From the NCBI RefSeq assembly GCF_013466425.1, contig NZ_CP059165.1:2480001-2544000 (forward strand): a stretch of DNA of 64,000 bases, read 5' to 3'. This document shows, in pieces, positions 56,722 through 64,000 of the stretch. Positions within the stretch are counted from its first letter, which is position 1, and the number at the start of each line of letters is the position of its first letter. Below the pieces are notes generated by a model, which made no database searches, had not been told where the DNA came from, and saw nothing but the letters and a program-made list of their open reading frames with translations. Made by a program: the position numbers and the translations under genes. This stretch comes from Mycobacterium vicinigordonae (GTDB lineage: Bacteria; Actinomycetota; Actinomycetes; Mycobacteriales; Mycobacteriaceae).

Positions 56722-59700
56722 CTACTGCTGCACGGTACGCACGCGCCGCAGGTCCAGGATGCCCGGCGCGCCGATGTCGGTGAACAAACGCGCCTGCTTC
56801 TCCCGGATGCCCGCCAGGTCGAGCTTGCCGGGTGTGAACCCCGTCGCCTCGAATCGACGCGACCGGCGTGATTCGGCTTCCACGGCGTTAACCGGCGGCT
56901 CATCGTAGGCGCGGCCGCCAGGGTGGGCGACGTGGTAGGTGCAGCCGCCGCGAGACGTCCCGGTGGTCAGGTCGATCAGTTCAAATTGCAGCGGCGTGTC
57001 CGTGGAGATGGTGGGGTGCAGGGCGCTGGGCGGCTGCCACGCCTTGAACCGCACCCCGCCGACGTGGATGTCGGGGTTGTCGGTGGCCAGCAACGGGACG
57101 GGGTAGCCGTTGCAGGTCACCGCGTAACGGTGCCGGTCGGCGCCGATGACGCGGACCTGGACCCGCTCGACCGAGGAGTCGACATAGCGGGCGGTGCCGG
57201 TGGCGGAGGACTCCTCGCCCAGGGTGTTCCACGGCTCGATCGCCCCGCGCAGTTCGATCTCCACACCGTCGAACACCGCGGTGCCAATGCGGGGGAAGCG
57301 GAACTCGGTAAACGGGTCCAGCCAGCTGGTCTCGAAACCGATGCCGTGCGCGCGCAGGTCGGCTGCGACGTCAGCGATGTCGTGAATCAGGAAGTGCGGC
57401 AACAGGTATCGTCCATGTAGGTTCTCGCCGTGCCGGATCAGCGGGGCGCGCAGTGGCTCGTCCCAGAACCAGGCCACGAGCGAGCGCACCAGCAGCGACT
57501 GCACCATCGCCATCCGCAGATGCGGCGGCATCTCGAAGCCGCGCAGCTCCAGTAGGCCCAGCCGGCCGCGGGGCCCCTCTGGGCTGTACAGCTTGTCGAT
57601 GCAGAATTCGGCGCGGTGGGTGTTGCCGGTGATGTCGGTCAGCAGGTGGCGCAGCGCGCGGTCGGTCACCCATGGCTTGGCGTTGCTTTTCAGCCCACCG
57701 CCGCCCAGCCGGGCGATCTCGGCGAAGGCGATTTCCAGCTCGTAGAGCGCCTCGGCGCGGCCCTCGTCGACCCGCGGCGCCTGCGAGGTGGTGCCGACGA
57801 ACCGGCCGGCAAACAGGTAGGACAGCGATGGGTGCCGCTGCCAGTAGGTCAACAGCGAGACCAGCAAGTCCGGGCGGCGCAGCAGCGGCGAGTCGGCCGG
57901 GGTGACGCCGCCGAGGGTGATGTGGTTGCCACCGCCGGTACCGCCGTGCGTGCCGTCCACTTCGAACGACTCGGTGGACAGCCGGGACAGCCGGGCTTGT
58001 TCGTACAGCGTCTCGAGCTGCCGGCGCTGGTCGTCGAAACTGGCGGTCGGGGCAACGTTGACCTCGATGACGCCGGGGTCGGGGGTGATTGTCGTCGATA
58101 TCAGCCGGGGGTCGGTCGGGGGCCCGTACCCCTCGATCACCACCGCGGTGCCGGCCTTGGCGACCGCAAGCTCGACACGGCTGATCAGATCGATGAAGTC
58201 TTCCAGCGCCGTGGTGGGCGGCAGGAAGATGTAGAGCAAGCCATCGCGGACCTCGGCGACAAGCGCGGTCGGTGGCGCGCCCTGCGCGTCCACCAGCACC
58301 GCCGGTTCGCCGGTCGCGGCCGGTTCGGGTAGCGGCAACGGCCCTAAGGCTGCCGGGTCGGCGTCGAACGGCGTCGGCGGCGGGCGCCAGCTGATGGAAT
58401 CCAGCGGCAGCCGCAGGCCGGCGGGTGAGTCGCCCTCGGTCAGCACCAGCCGCCCGCGGCGCAGCTGCCAGTCCGCGCTGGCCCAGCCGGAGCCGTCCTC
58501 GCGGCGGTGGATCGGGAGCACGAATGCCACCGGAACCGTGACGGTGTCGTCCAGTCTGGCGAGCAGGGCGGCGCCGTCGTACCCGGAGCCGGGACGCAGG
58601 TCGTCGGCGGGATCCACCGGGTCGCCGGCTGGCATCCGCACCGCGGCCGCCAGCCGTGCCAGCGGGTCCTCGTAGGCCGGGCGTACCTGGGAGAGCGGCA
58701 GCCCCAGACCCTCGGCAACCGTTGCGAGCACATCGCGGGCGACCGCGCTGTCGATCACCGGGTCGGCGTGTTGCGGCGGTTCCCGGGTCCCGGGGTCAGC
58801 CAGCAGCGCCTCGTTGGTCCACAGCGGGCGGCCGTCGGCGCGCCAGTACAGCCCAATCTGCCAGCGCGGCAACGGTTCTCCCGGGTACCACTTGCCCTGG
58901 CTGCGCTGCACCAGCCCCTGTGGCGCCCACTGGGCTTTGAGCCGGGCGGCAAGTTGTGAGGCCAGCCGGCGTTTGTGGGGGCCATCGGCAGCGGTGCGCC
59001 ATTCCGGGTCGACCTGGTTGTCCACCGACACGAAGGTGGGTTCGCCGCCGATGGTGAGCCGGACGTCGCCGGCGGCCAGCCGCTCGTCGACGCGGTGGCC
59101 GACCTCGCAGATGGTCCGCCAGGCGGCGTCGGAGTAGGGCAACGTGACCCGCGGATCTTCGTGGACGCGGGTGACGGTGTTGGAGAATTCCAGCACCGAG
59201 GTGCAGGGATCGGTGGTGCCGGTGATCGGCGCCGCCGACGACGGGTGCGGGGTGGCCGCCAGCGGGATGTGGCCCTCGCCGGCGAACAGCCCGGACGTCG
59301 GGTCCAGCCCGATCCAGCCCGCACCGGGGATGTACACCTCGGTCCAGGCGTGCAGGTCGGTGAAGTCGGCGGCCGGCCCCGACGGGCCGTCCAGTGCCTC
59401 CACGTCGGATGCCAGTTGTACCAGGTAGCCCGACACGAAGCGGGCGGCCAGGCCGAGTTGCCGCAGGATCGACACCATCAGCCAGGCAGAGTCGCGGCAC
59501 GAGCCCACGCCGCTGCGCAGCGTGAAATCCGGTGTCTGCACGCCGGGCTCCATCCGCAGGCTGTAGGTGACGTCGGCGTTGATTGCGTGGTTGAGCGCGA
59601 CCAGGAAGTCGATCGTGCGGGTGCCGGCGGGGACGGCGAAGTTGCGCACCCAGGCCTGCACGAGTTCGCCCGGCCCGGATCCGTCGTGGTACTCATCGAC

Positions 59701-60069
59701 GGGCCGCATGAACGGCTCCAGGTCGGCGGCCAAAGCTTTGGGGTAGCGCAATCCCGCGGCTGGCCACGTCTCAGCCCAGTCTTCGATGAAGAAATCGAAC
59801 GGGTTGATCACCTTGAGGTCGGCGATCAGGCCGACGGTGATGGTGAGCTCGGGGGTGGGTTTCGGAAAGACCAACCGTGCCAGGAAGTTGCCCAGCGCAT
59901 CCTGCTGCCAGTTAATGAAGTGCTCGGCCGGTTCGACGCGCAACGAGTAAGCCTCGATCGGGGTGCGTGAGTGCGGCGCCGGCCGTAGCCGCACGATGTG
60001 CGGGTAGACCTGGACCAGCTTGTCAAAGGTGTAACTGGTGCGGTGCTCCAGTGCAACTTTGATGCTCAT
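56722..60069 (-). CDS. Large transglutaminase-domain protein, 1115 aa
   Basis: Orthologous to Rv2566. The N-terminal BTG region (KVALEHRTSYTFDK) and transglutaminase core have Cys191 (GVGSCRDSAWL), His240 (TDLHAWTEVY) and Asp256 (GLDPTSG). The remaining 800 residues match the large C-terminal region seen only in this family: RLTIGGEPTFVSVDN, WRADGRPLWTNEALLAD, GTHGGTGGGNHITLGG and a late block with DKLYSPEGPRGRLGLLELRG. ATG 60069 gives the family start; the frame stays open to 60933 but that part overlaps another gene and is rejected. First gene of a two-gene operon with the ATP-grasp/alpha-E protein. Confidence 0.9.
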   Translation of the reverse strand: MSIKVALEHRTSYTFDKLVQVYPHIVRLRPAPHSRTPIEAYSLRVEPAEHFINWQQDALGNFLARLVFPKPTPELTITVGLIADLKVINPFDFFIEDWAETWPAAGLRYPKALAADLEPFMRPVDEYHDGSGPGELVQAWVRNFAVPAGTRTIDFLVALNHAINADVTYSLRMEPGVQTPDFTLRSGVGSCRDSAWLMVSILRQLGLAARFVSGYLVQLASDVEALDGPSGPAADFTDLHAWTEVYIPGAGWIGLDPTSGLFAGEGHIPLAATPHPSSAAPITGTTDPCTSVLEFSNTVTRVHEDPRVTLPYSDAAWRTICEVGHRVDERLAAGDVRLTIGGEPTFVSVDNQVDPEWRTAADGPHKRRLASQLAARLKAQWAPQGLVQRSQGKWYPGEPLPRWQIGLYWRADGRPLWTNEALLADPGTREPPQHADPVIDSAVARDVLATVAEGLGLPLSQVRPAYEDPLARLAAAVRMPAGDPVDPADDLRPGSGYDGAALLARLDDTVTVPVAFVLPIHRREDGSGWASADWQLRRGRLVLTEGDSPAGLRLPLDSISWRPPPTPFDADPAALGPLPLPEPAATGEPAVLVDAQGAPPTALVAEVRDGLLYIFLPPTTALEDFIDLISRVELAVAKAGTAVVIEGYGPPTDPRLISTTITPDPGVIEVNVAPTASFDDQRRQLETLYEQARLSRLSTESFEVDGTHGGTGGGNHITLGGVTPADSPLLRRPDLLVSLLTYWQRHPSLSYLFAGRFVGTTSQAPRVDEGRAEALYELEIAFAEIARLGGGGLKSNAKPWVTDRALRHLLTDITGNTHRAEFCIDKLYSPEGPRGRLGLLELRGFEMPPHLRMAMVQSLLVRSLVAWFWDEPLRAPLIRHGENLHGRYLLPHFLIHDIADVAADLRAHGIGFETSWLDPFTEFRFPRIGTAVFDGVEIELRGAIEPWNTLGEESSATGTARYVDSSVERVQVRVIGADRHRYAVTCNGYPVPLLATDNPDIHVGGVRFKAWQPPSALHPTISTDTPLQFELIDLTTGTSRGGCTYHVAHPGGRAYDEPPVNAVEAESRRSRRFEATGFTPGKLDLAGIREKQARLFTDIGAPGILDLRRVRTVQQ

Positions 60070-60091
60070 AACCGCTGATCCCATCACAAGT

Positions 60092-60178
60092 GACTGCCGC
60101 CCGCAGCGCGCGCCGTTTCCGGCTTGTGCTGCGGGCGGCAGTCTTTCGTTCATCAGGCCGCTGCGTGTGAACGGCCTG
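60092..60178. terminator. Two strong hairpins between the Rv2560-like and transglutaminase genes
   Basis: GACTGCCGCCCGCAG (60092-60106) pairs perfectly over 15 bp with CTGCGGGCGGCAGTC (60129-60143), loop 22 bases. CAGGCCG (60154-60160) pairs with CGGCCTG (60172-60178), loop 11 bases. Both are followed by TTT only on the plus strand, although the neighbouring genes run on the minus strand. They may end transcripts from either side or form a structured leader upstream of the transglutaminase gene. Confidence 0.6.
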
Positions 60179-60200
60179 TTTCGCTGGGGTTTAGGAGTAC

Positions 60201-61235
60201 TTACGAATACTGCGGACCCGGGTACTGGCCCGGCGGCGGGCCGGGTGGCAGACCGCCCGGTGCATCCGCCGGAACCACCTGTCCGCCGGAGAGCTTGCGG
60301 TAGGTGTAGGTCAGTACGAGCGCGCTGACCGGGACGGCCACCAACAGGCCGATCCCGCAGGTGATCTGGCCAAGGATGGCGGCAGCGACCAGGACGAGCA
60401 CGCACAACAGCGCGGGGCCGACGTTGGCCCGTACGGTAGCGATACTGGCCTTGATCGCCTCGACCGGTGACAGGGACCGGTCGATCGCGAACTGGATCGA
60501 GAACATCGCCAGCACAGCGAAGATCAGCCCGGGGATGATGCACAGGATGGTCCCGATCGTCACGCCGATACCCACCAACAGCATCGTGAGTACCGCCCCG
60601 CCCAGATTGCGGGGCTTGAAGAACGTCCCGATGGACACCGGGCGGCCGTCGGCGATGTCGAGGGTTCCAGACGCGAACGAGGCCTGCTGGTAAATCCCAA
60701 CCGCGGCGACCAGCAGGTAAATGACCAGGGAGAGGGCCATTGCGCCGCCACTGGCCGCGGAGTCCGGGGCTGAGGAGTAGGTGCCGGTCTCGGCGTCGTA
60801 ATGGGTGCCCCCGCCACTCATGGCGGCTGCGAAGGTAGTCGCGTAGACCACTCCGATGAGCACGCCGTTGATCAGGCTGTAGACCAGGGCCGGGACGATC
60901 AGCGCCGCGGCGTTCTTGGTGAACTTGTTCCACGCCCAGCCCACCGCGTCACCGATGCTGAACGGCACGCCGGGTCCGCCTGCCGGCGGGTAGCCCGCCG
61001 GCGGCCCGCCGGGAGCGCCGTAGCCGGGGGGCGGGGGCGGGGGCTGGCTGCCGTAGCCGGGCGACTGATAGCCGCCCGGCGGGCCCTGTGGTGGCGGTGG
61101 GGGCGTGTAGCTAGGCGGCGGCGCGCCGTAACCACCTCCGGGCGGTGGCCCGCCGTAACCCCCTCCGGGTGGCGGCGGGGGCGGGTAGCCCTGCGGATCG
61201 GACGGGTTGCCTGGATATTCTGGCGGCTGGCTCAT
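60201..61235 (-). CDS. Proline/glycine/tyrosine-rich membrane protein (Rv2560-like), 344 aa
   Basis: The N-terminal 90 residues are low-complexity PPPPGGGYG-type repeats facing the cytosol. The rest has about five to six membrane segments (for example ALIVPALVYSLINGVLIGVVY; MALSLVIYLLVAAVGIY; AVLTMLLVGIGVTIGTILCIIPGLIF; LLCVLVLVAAAILGQITCGIGLLV) with DIADGRPVSIGTFFKPRNLG and AIDRSLSPVEAIKASI between them. A C-terminal tail has YRKLSGGQVV and more Pro/Gly. Function unknown. ATG 61235 with AGGA 5 bases upstream is chosen over a frame from 61319. Confidence 0.88.
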   Translation of the reverse strand: MSQPPEYPGNPSDPQGYPPPPPPGGGYGGPPPGGGYGAPPPSYTPPPPPQGPPGGYQSPGYGSQPPPPPPGYGAPGGPPAGYPPAGGPGVPFSIGDAVGWAWNKFTKNAAALIVPALVYSLINGVLIGVVYATTFAAAMSGGGTHYDAETGTYSSAPDSAASGGAMALSLVIYLLVAAVGIYQQASFASGTLDIADGRPVSIGTFFKPRNLGGAVLTMLLVGIGVTIGTILCIIPGLIFAVLAMFSIQFAIDRSLSPVEAIKASIATVRANVGPALLCVLVLVAAAILGQITCGIGLLVAVPVSALVLTYTYRKLSGGQVVPADAPGGLPPGPPPGQYPGPQYS

Positions 61236-61367
61236 GGCGGTCCTAGTTGCCTCGTAGTTCGCTCTGGTCGATCGGGGCCTCAACTTTTCAATCAGGCGTA
61301 GCAAACGGGAACTTAGCAAATCAGAGCCGGGATCGCGCGCATTGGTCGGCTATCTGCACAGCGTGGT

Positions 61368-62735
61368 ATGCCTGAACTCGTGTCCGACGGTCTGTTCGAC
61401 CTTCCCCGGGAGCCGGTCACCCCTGGCTTGAGCGGCGCGGAAGCGGCGGCGGCTGCGTCAGTTTCGGCGCCGCTGGCGGTGCGGATGCGTCCGGCGACGC
61501 TGGACGAAGTCGTCGGGCAGGACCATCTGCTGGCGCCCGGATCCCCGCTGCGGCGTCTGGCCGAGGGCTCCGGTGTCGCGTCGGCCATCCTCTACGGGCC
61601 GCCGGGAAGTGGTAAGACCACCTTGGCTTCGTTGATCTCCCAGGCCACCGGCCGTCGATTCGAGGCGCTCTCGGCACTGTCGTCCGGGGTCAAAGAGGTG
61701 CGGGCGGTGATAGAGCAGGCGCGCCGGGGCCTGCTTTCCGGCGAGCAGACGGTGCTGTTCATCGACGAGGTGCATCGCTTCTCCAAGACTCAGCAGGATG
61801 CGCTGCTGGCCGCCGTGGAGAACCGGGTGGTGCTGCTGGTGGCGGCGACCACCGAGAATCCGTCCTTCTCAGTCGTGGCGCCATTGCTGTCGCGGTCGCT
61901 GATCCTGCAGCTGCGGCCGCTGACCGCCGACGACATCCGCGCCGTGGTGCAGCGCGCGATCGACGACCCCCGCGGCCTAGGCGGCAAGGTAGCCGTCGAT
62001 GCCGCCGCCGTCGACCTGCTGGTGCAGTTGGCGGCCGGCGACGCCCGCCGCGCCTTGACCGCGTTGGAGGTGGCCGCGGAGACGGCGGGGGAGGCCGCGG
62101 TGACCGTCGAGACGGTCGAGCAGTCCCTGGACCGGGCCGCGGTGCGCTACGACCGCGACGGCGACCAGCACTACGACGTCGTCAGCGCGTTCATCAAGTC
62201 GGTGCGAGGCTCGGATGTGGATGCGGCGCTGCACTACCTAGCCAGAATGCTGGTCGCCGGCGAGGACCCCAGGTTCATTGCGCGCCGGCTGATGATCCTG
62301 GCCAGCGAGGACATCGGTATGGCAGACCCGACCGCCCTGTTGGTGGCGGTGGCCGCCGCGCAGACCGTCGCACTGATCGGCATGCCCGAGGCGCAGCTGA
62401 CGCTGGCGCACGCCACCGTGCACCTGGCGACCGCGCCGAAGTCCAACGCGGTGACCACGGCGCTGGGCGCGGCGATGGGCGATGTCAAAGCGGGCAAGGC
62501 CGGCATGGTGCCGCCCCAGCTGCGTGATGGGCACTACTCCGGTGCGGCGGCACTGGGCAATGCACAGGGCTACAAGTACTCCCACGATGACCCGGATGGT
62601 GTTGTAGCACAACAGTATCCGCCGGATGAGCTGGTTGGGGTGAACTACTACCGCCCGACGGGCCGGGGCGGGGAACGGGAGATGGCCGGGCGCTTGGAGC
62701 GGTTGCGAGCCATCATCCGCGGGAAACGGCGCTGA
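61368..62735 (+). CDS. rarA: Replication-associated recombination ATPase RarA/MgsA, 455 aa
   Basis: AAA+ clamp-loader-like ATPase that acts at stalled replication forks, orthologous to Rv2559c. Conserved blocks: [20 protein letters not shown], Walker [10 protein letters not shown], Walker [18 protein letters not shown], sensor 1 region [11 protein letters not shown], and the C-terminal tetramerisation part [20 protein letters not shown] with [23 protein letters not shown] 61368 is taken; GTG 61380 would match the M. tuberculosis start, and neither has a clear ribosome binding site. Divergent from the Rv2560-like gene (132-bp gap). Confidence 0.95.
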   Translation: MPELVSDGLFDLPREPVTPGLSGAEAAAAASVSAPLAVRMRPATLDEVVGQDHLLAPGSPLRRLAEGSGVASAILYGPPGSGKTTLASLISQATGRRFEALSALSSGVKEVRAVIEQARRGLLSGEQTVLFIDEVHRFSKTQQDALLAAVENRVVLLVAATTENPSFSVVAPLLSRSLILQLRPLTADDIRAVVQRAIDDPRGLGGKVAVDAAAVDLLVQLAAGDARRALTALEVAAETAGEAAVTVETVEQSLDRAAVRYDRDGDQHYDVVSAFIKSVRGSDVDAALHYLARMLVAGEDPRFIARRLMILASEDIGMADPTALLVAVAAAQTVALIGMPEAQLTLAHATVHLATAPKSNAVTTALGAAMGDVKAGKAGMVPPQLRDGHYSGAAALGNAQGYKYSHDDPDGVVAQQYPPDELVGVNYYRPTGRGGEREMAGRLERLRAIIRGKRR

Positions 62736-62752
62736 CGGGTCGCCCGTGCGGG

Positions 62753-62805
62753 CCCACCCGCGATTTGCTGCGCTGAAATCGCGGTGGGGTCCGCTTCGTG
62801 GACCC
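62753..62805. terminator. Bidirectional terminator between convergent genes
   Basis: CCCACC-GCGATTT (62753-62766, with one bulged C) pairs with AAATCGC-GGTGGG (62776-62788) around a 9-base loop, a 13-bp stem. An overlapping alternative stem GGGTCC (62787-62792) / GGACCC (62800-62805) follows. It lies in the 76-bp gap between the convergent rarA and Rv2558-like genes. Confidence 0.6.
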
Positions 62806-62811
62806 GAAGGT

Positions 62812-63432
62812 TCAGACCAGTTCGGGCACCCGCAGCCGGGCGATTGCCAGCTCGAATTCGCCGACGTCGTCCTGGTCGATTCCAAGGTCCCGCAGGATCG
62901 CCGTGCGCAGCGAACGCGCCGCCTCGCTGCTGCGATCCATTGCCTCGCGGCTGTCGTAGGTCACCGACACCACCGCCCGCGCCGAGGTGCGGTCGATCAT
63001 CAGGCTGGCGCTGCAGAATCCGTCGAACTGCTCGACGGCCGGCAGCACTGCCAGCTTGTAGTAGTCCAGGGCCTGGTCGAATCTCTCCGGCCGGGCCTTG
63101 AGCCAGGTGGCCCGCACGCAGGCGCCCAGGCCCGAGCGGTGGTCGCGGTGCAGCATCGAGATGTCCCACTGGTCCACCACTGCGCTACCGCCGAAGATCT
63201 TGACGGCCCTGCTCCGGATCGGCCACACCCGCTCCGCACTGCCGCGCATCGCCTCCGCGGTCTCCCAGGCGCTGGTCGCCACGCACCGCGCGGATTCGCG
63301 GTCCACCAGCAGCGACATGCCCAGGCACCCGTCGATGTCCTGCAGGGTTGGCAACACCACGTCGCGCATATGGGCCACACCCATGTTGAGCAGCGAAGGT
63401 TGCGCCTGGATGGTGGTAGAGCGTGCGTACAC
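62812..63432 (-). CDS. Rv2557/Rv2558-like protein with two related halves, 206 aa
   Basis: Orthologue of the Rv2557/Rv2558 pair of M. tuberculosis, recalled as starvation-induced. It consists of two similar halves, each like an antibiotic-biosynthesis monooxygenase (dimeric alpha-beta barrel) unit: [34 protein letters not shown] and [34 protein letters not shown] read in parallel. The end [13 protein letters not shown] is shared with Rv2558. Function unknown. GTG 63432 follows AAAGGGA with 7 bases between. Only one copy is visible here. Confidence 0.85.
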   Translation of the reverse strand: MYARSTTIQAQPSLLNMGVAHMRDVVLPTLQDIDGCLGMSLLVDRESARCVATSAWETAEAMRGSAERVWPIRSRAVKIFGGSAVVDQWDISMLHRDHRSGLGACVRATWLKARPERFDQALDYYKLAVLPAVEQFDGFCSASLMIDRTSARAVVSVTYDSREAMDRSSEAARSLRTAILRDLGIDQDDVGEFELAIARLRVPELV

Positions 63433-63553
63433 GATCGGTCCCTTTCTCCCGTCTTTGGTGGTGCATCACCCACCTTCCTCCGACCCCGCGGGTGTGGCAA
63501 CCGTCACACTGTCGATTGGCAGCGCGCCGACGCCGCGCCGTACGCTGGACCGG

Positions 63554-63955
63554 ATGCATACCGACGTGCTTGAAGTGGACACCGCGCGTCGCCGCATCGT
63601 CGATCTGACTGAGGCGGTGCGCAGGTTCTGCGGTAGTCACGAAGACGGCCTGTGCAACGTCTTCGTCCCGCACGCCACCGCCGGGGTGGCCGTCATCGAG
63701 ACCGGCGCCGGCTCCGACGACGACCTGGTCGACACGCTGGAGCGGCTGCTGCCGCGCGACGATCGCTACCGGCATGCGCACGGATCGCACGGGCACGGCG
63801 CCGACCATGTGTTGCCGGCCATTGTCTCGCCGTCGGTGACGGTGCCGGTCCATGGCGGCGAGCCGCTGCTGGGCACCTGGCAAAGCGTCGTGCTGGTCGA
63901 CCTGAACCGTGACAACCCCCGGCGGTCGGTCCGGTTGAGCTTCGTCGAAGGCTGA
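63554..63955 (+). CDS. YjbQ/UPF0047 family protein, 133 aa
   Basis: Small conserved protein (secondary thiamine-phosphate synthase-like fold), orthologous to Rv2556c. Family blocks: CNVFVPHATAGVAVIETG, the histidine-rich HAHGSHGHGADHVLPA, and GTWQSVVLVDLNRDNPRR. Some members show weak thiamine-phosphate synthase activity; the true role is unsettled. ATG 63554; an in-frame extension back to 63098 lies antisense to the Rv2558-like gene and is rejected. The last 45 bases of the window hold no gene that can be supported. Confidence 0.9.
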   Translation: MHTDVLEVDTARRRIVDLTEAVRRFCGSHEDGLCNVFVPHATAGVAVIETGAGSDDDLVDTLERLLPRDDRYRHAHGSHGHGADHVLPAIVSPSVTVPVHGGEPLLGTWQSVVLVDLNRDNPRRSVRLSFVEG

Positions 63956-64000
63956 ATGGAAGGCTAAGCGGGCCGAATTCCGTATTCGGTAGCCGGCCGC

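Noticed and set aside
60070..60933. Upstream extension of the large transglutaminase to 60933
   Set aside because: It runs through the Rv2560-like gene in another frame and through two terminator-like hairpins; ATG 60069 gives the family N-terminus.

Overview
This window looks like chromosomal DNA of a slow-growing mycobacterium outside the M. tuberculosis complex, perhaps of the M. kansasii / M. marinum kind; the species cannot be fixed from the sequence alone. The evidence is high GC, four very large PE_PGRS genes, a carboxylic acid reductase of the FadD9 type, and a gene order that matches, from memory and in reverse orientation, the M. tuberculosis segment from about Rv2591 to Rv2556. Locus names below are recalled and no search was run.

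Layout: (1) 0-17 kb is a PE_PGRS cluster of three minus-strand genes and one plus-strand gene, with 850-900 bp gene-poor spacers. Two of the genes share a block of about 1.26 kb that is identical except for one base, and both carry long-period (351 bp) tandem repeats. (2) 17.3-22.3 kb holds fadD9/car and gabT on the minus strand. (3) 22.5-30.9 kb is a plus-strand housekeeping run: yajC-secD-secF (Sec translocon accessory), a solute-binding lipoprotein, apt and the bifunctional (p)ppGpp enzyme rel. (4) 30.9-34.8 kb is a minus-strand operon: ppiB (membrane-anchored cyclophilin), a Ser/Thr kinase whose outside domain is itself a cyclophilin like PpiB, and a second membrane Ser/Thr kinase. As far as I recall the two kinases are absent at this place in M. 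tuberculosis. (5) 34.8-40.1 kb holds a glyoxalase II-like hydrolase, hisS, a 20-bp tandem repeat, an SOS-box-controlled radical SAM protein, a Tat-exported purple acid phosphatase-like enzyme and a small secreted protein. (6) 40.2-45.4 kb looks inserted relative to M. tuberculosis: a 991-residue DUF4132 protein, then an XRE-cupin regulator divergent from a class II aldolase / DHDPS-family pair, with an inverted repeat over the shared promoter. (7) 45.4-51.6 kb holds a YpfJ-type zinc peptidase, an SRPBCC protein, a PanE-like reductase, aspS, a DDN-like flavin/F420 protein, a FUSC-type membrane protein and a YjbR-like protein. (8) 51.6-60.1 kb holds a hydrolase remnant and then a conserved set: transglutaminase + zinc-ribbon peptidase on the plus strand, facing circularly permuted ATP-grasp/alpha-E + large transglutaminase on the minus strand. 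This set fits a predicted peptide-bond-forming or peptide-modifying pathway. (9) 60.2-64 kb holds a proline/glycine-rich membrane protein, rarA/mgsA, an Rv2557/Rv2558-like protein and a YjbQ/UPF0047 protein.

The items that most deserve a second look are the kinase-cyclophilin fusion operon at 30.9-34.8 kb, the transglutaminase/ATP-grasp/alpha-E/zinc-peptidase set at 51.9-60.1 kb, the apparent gene conversion between PE_PGRS genes, the LexA box at 36.93 kb, and the XRE-cupin controlled aldolase pair at 43.7 kb. No rRNA, tRNA, CRISPR array, insertion sequence or prophage was recognised.
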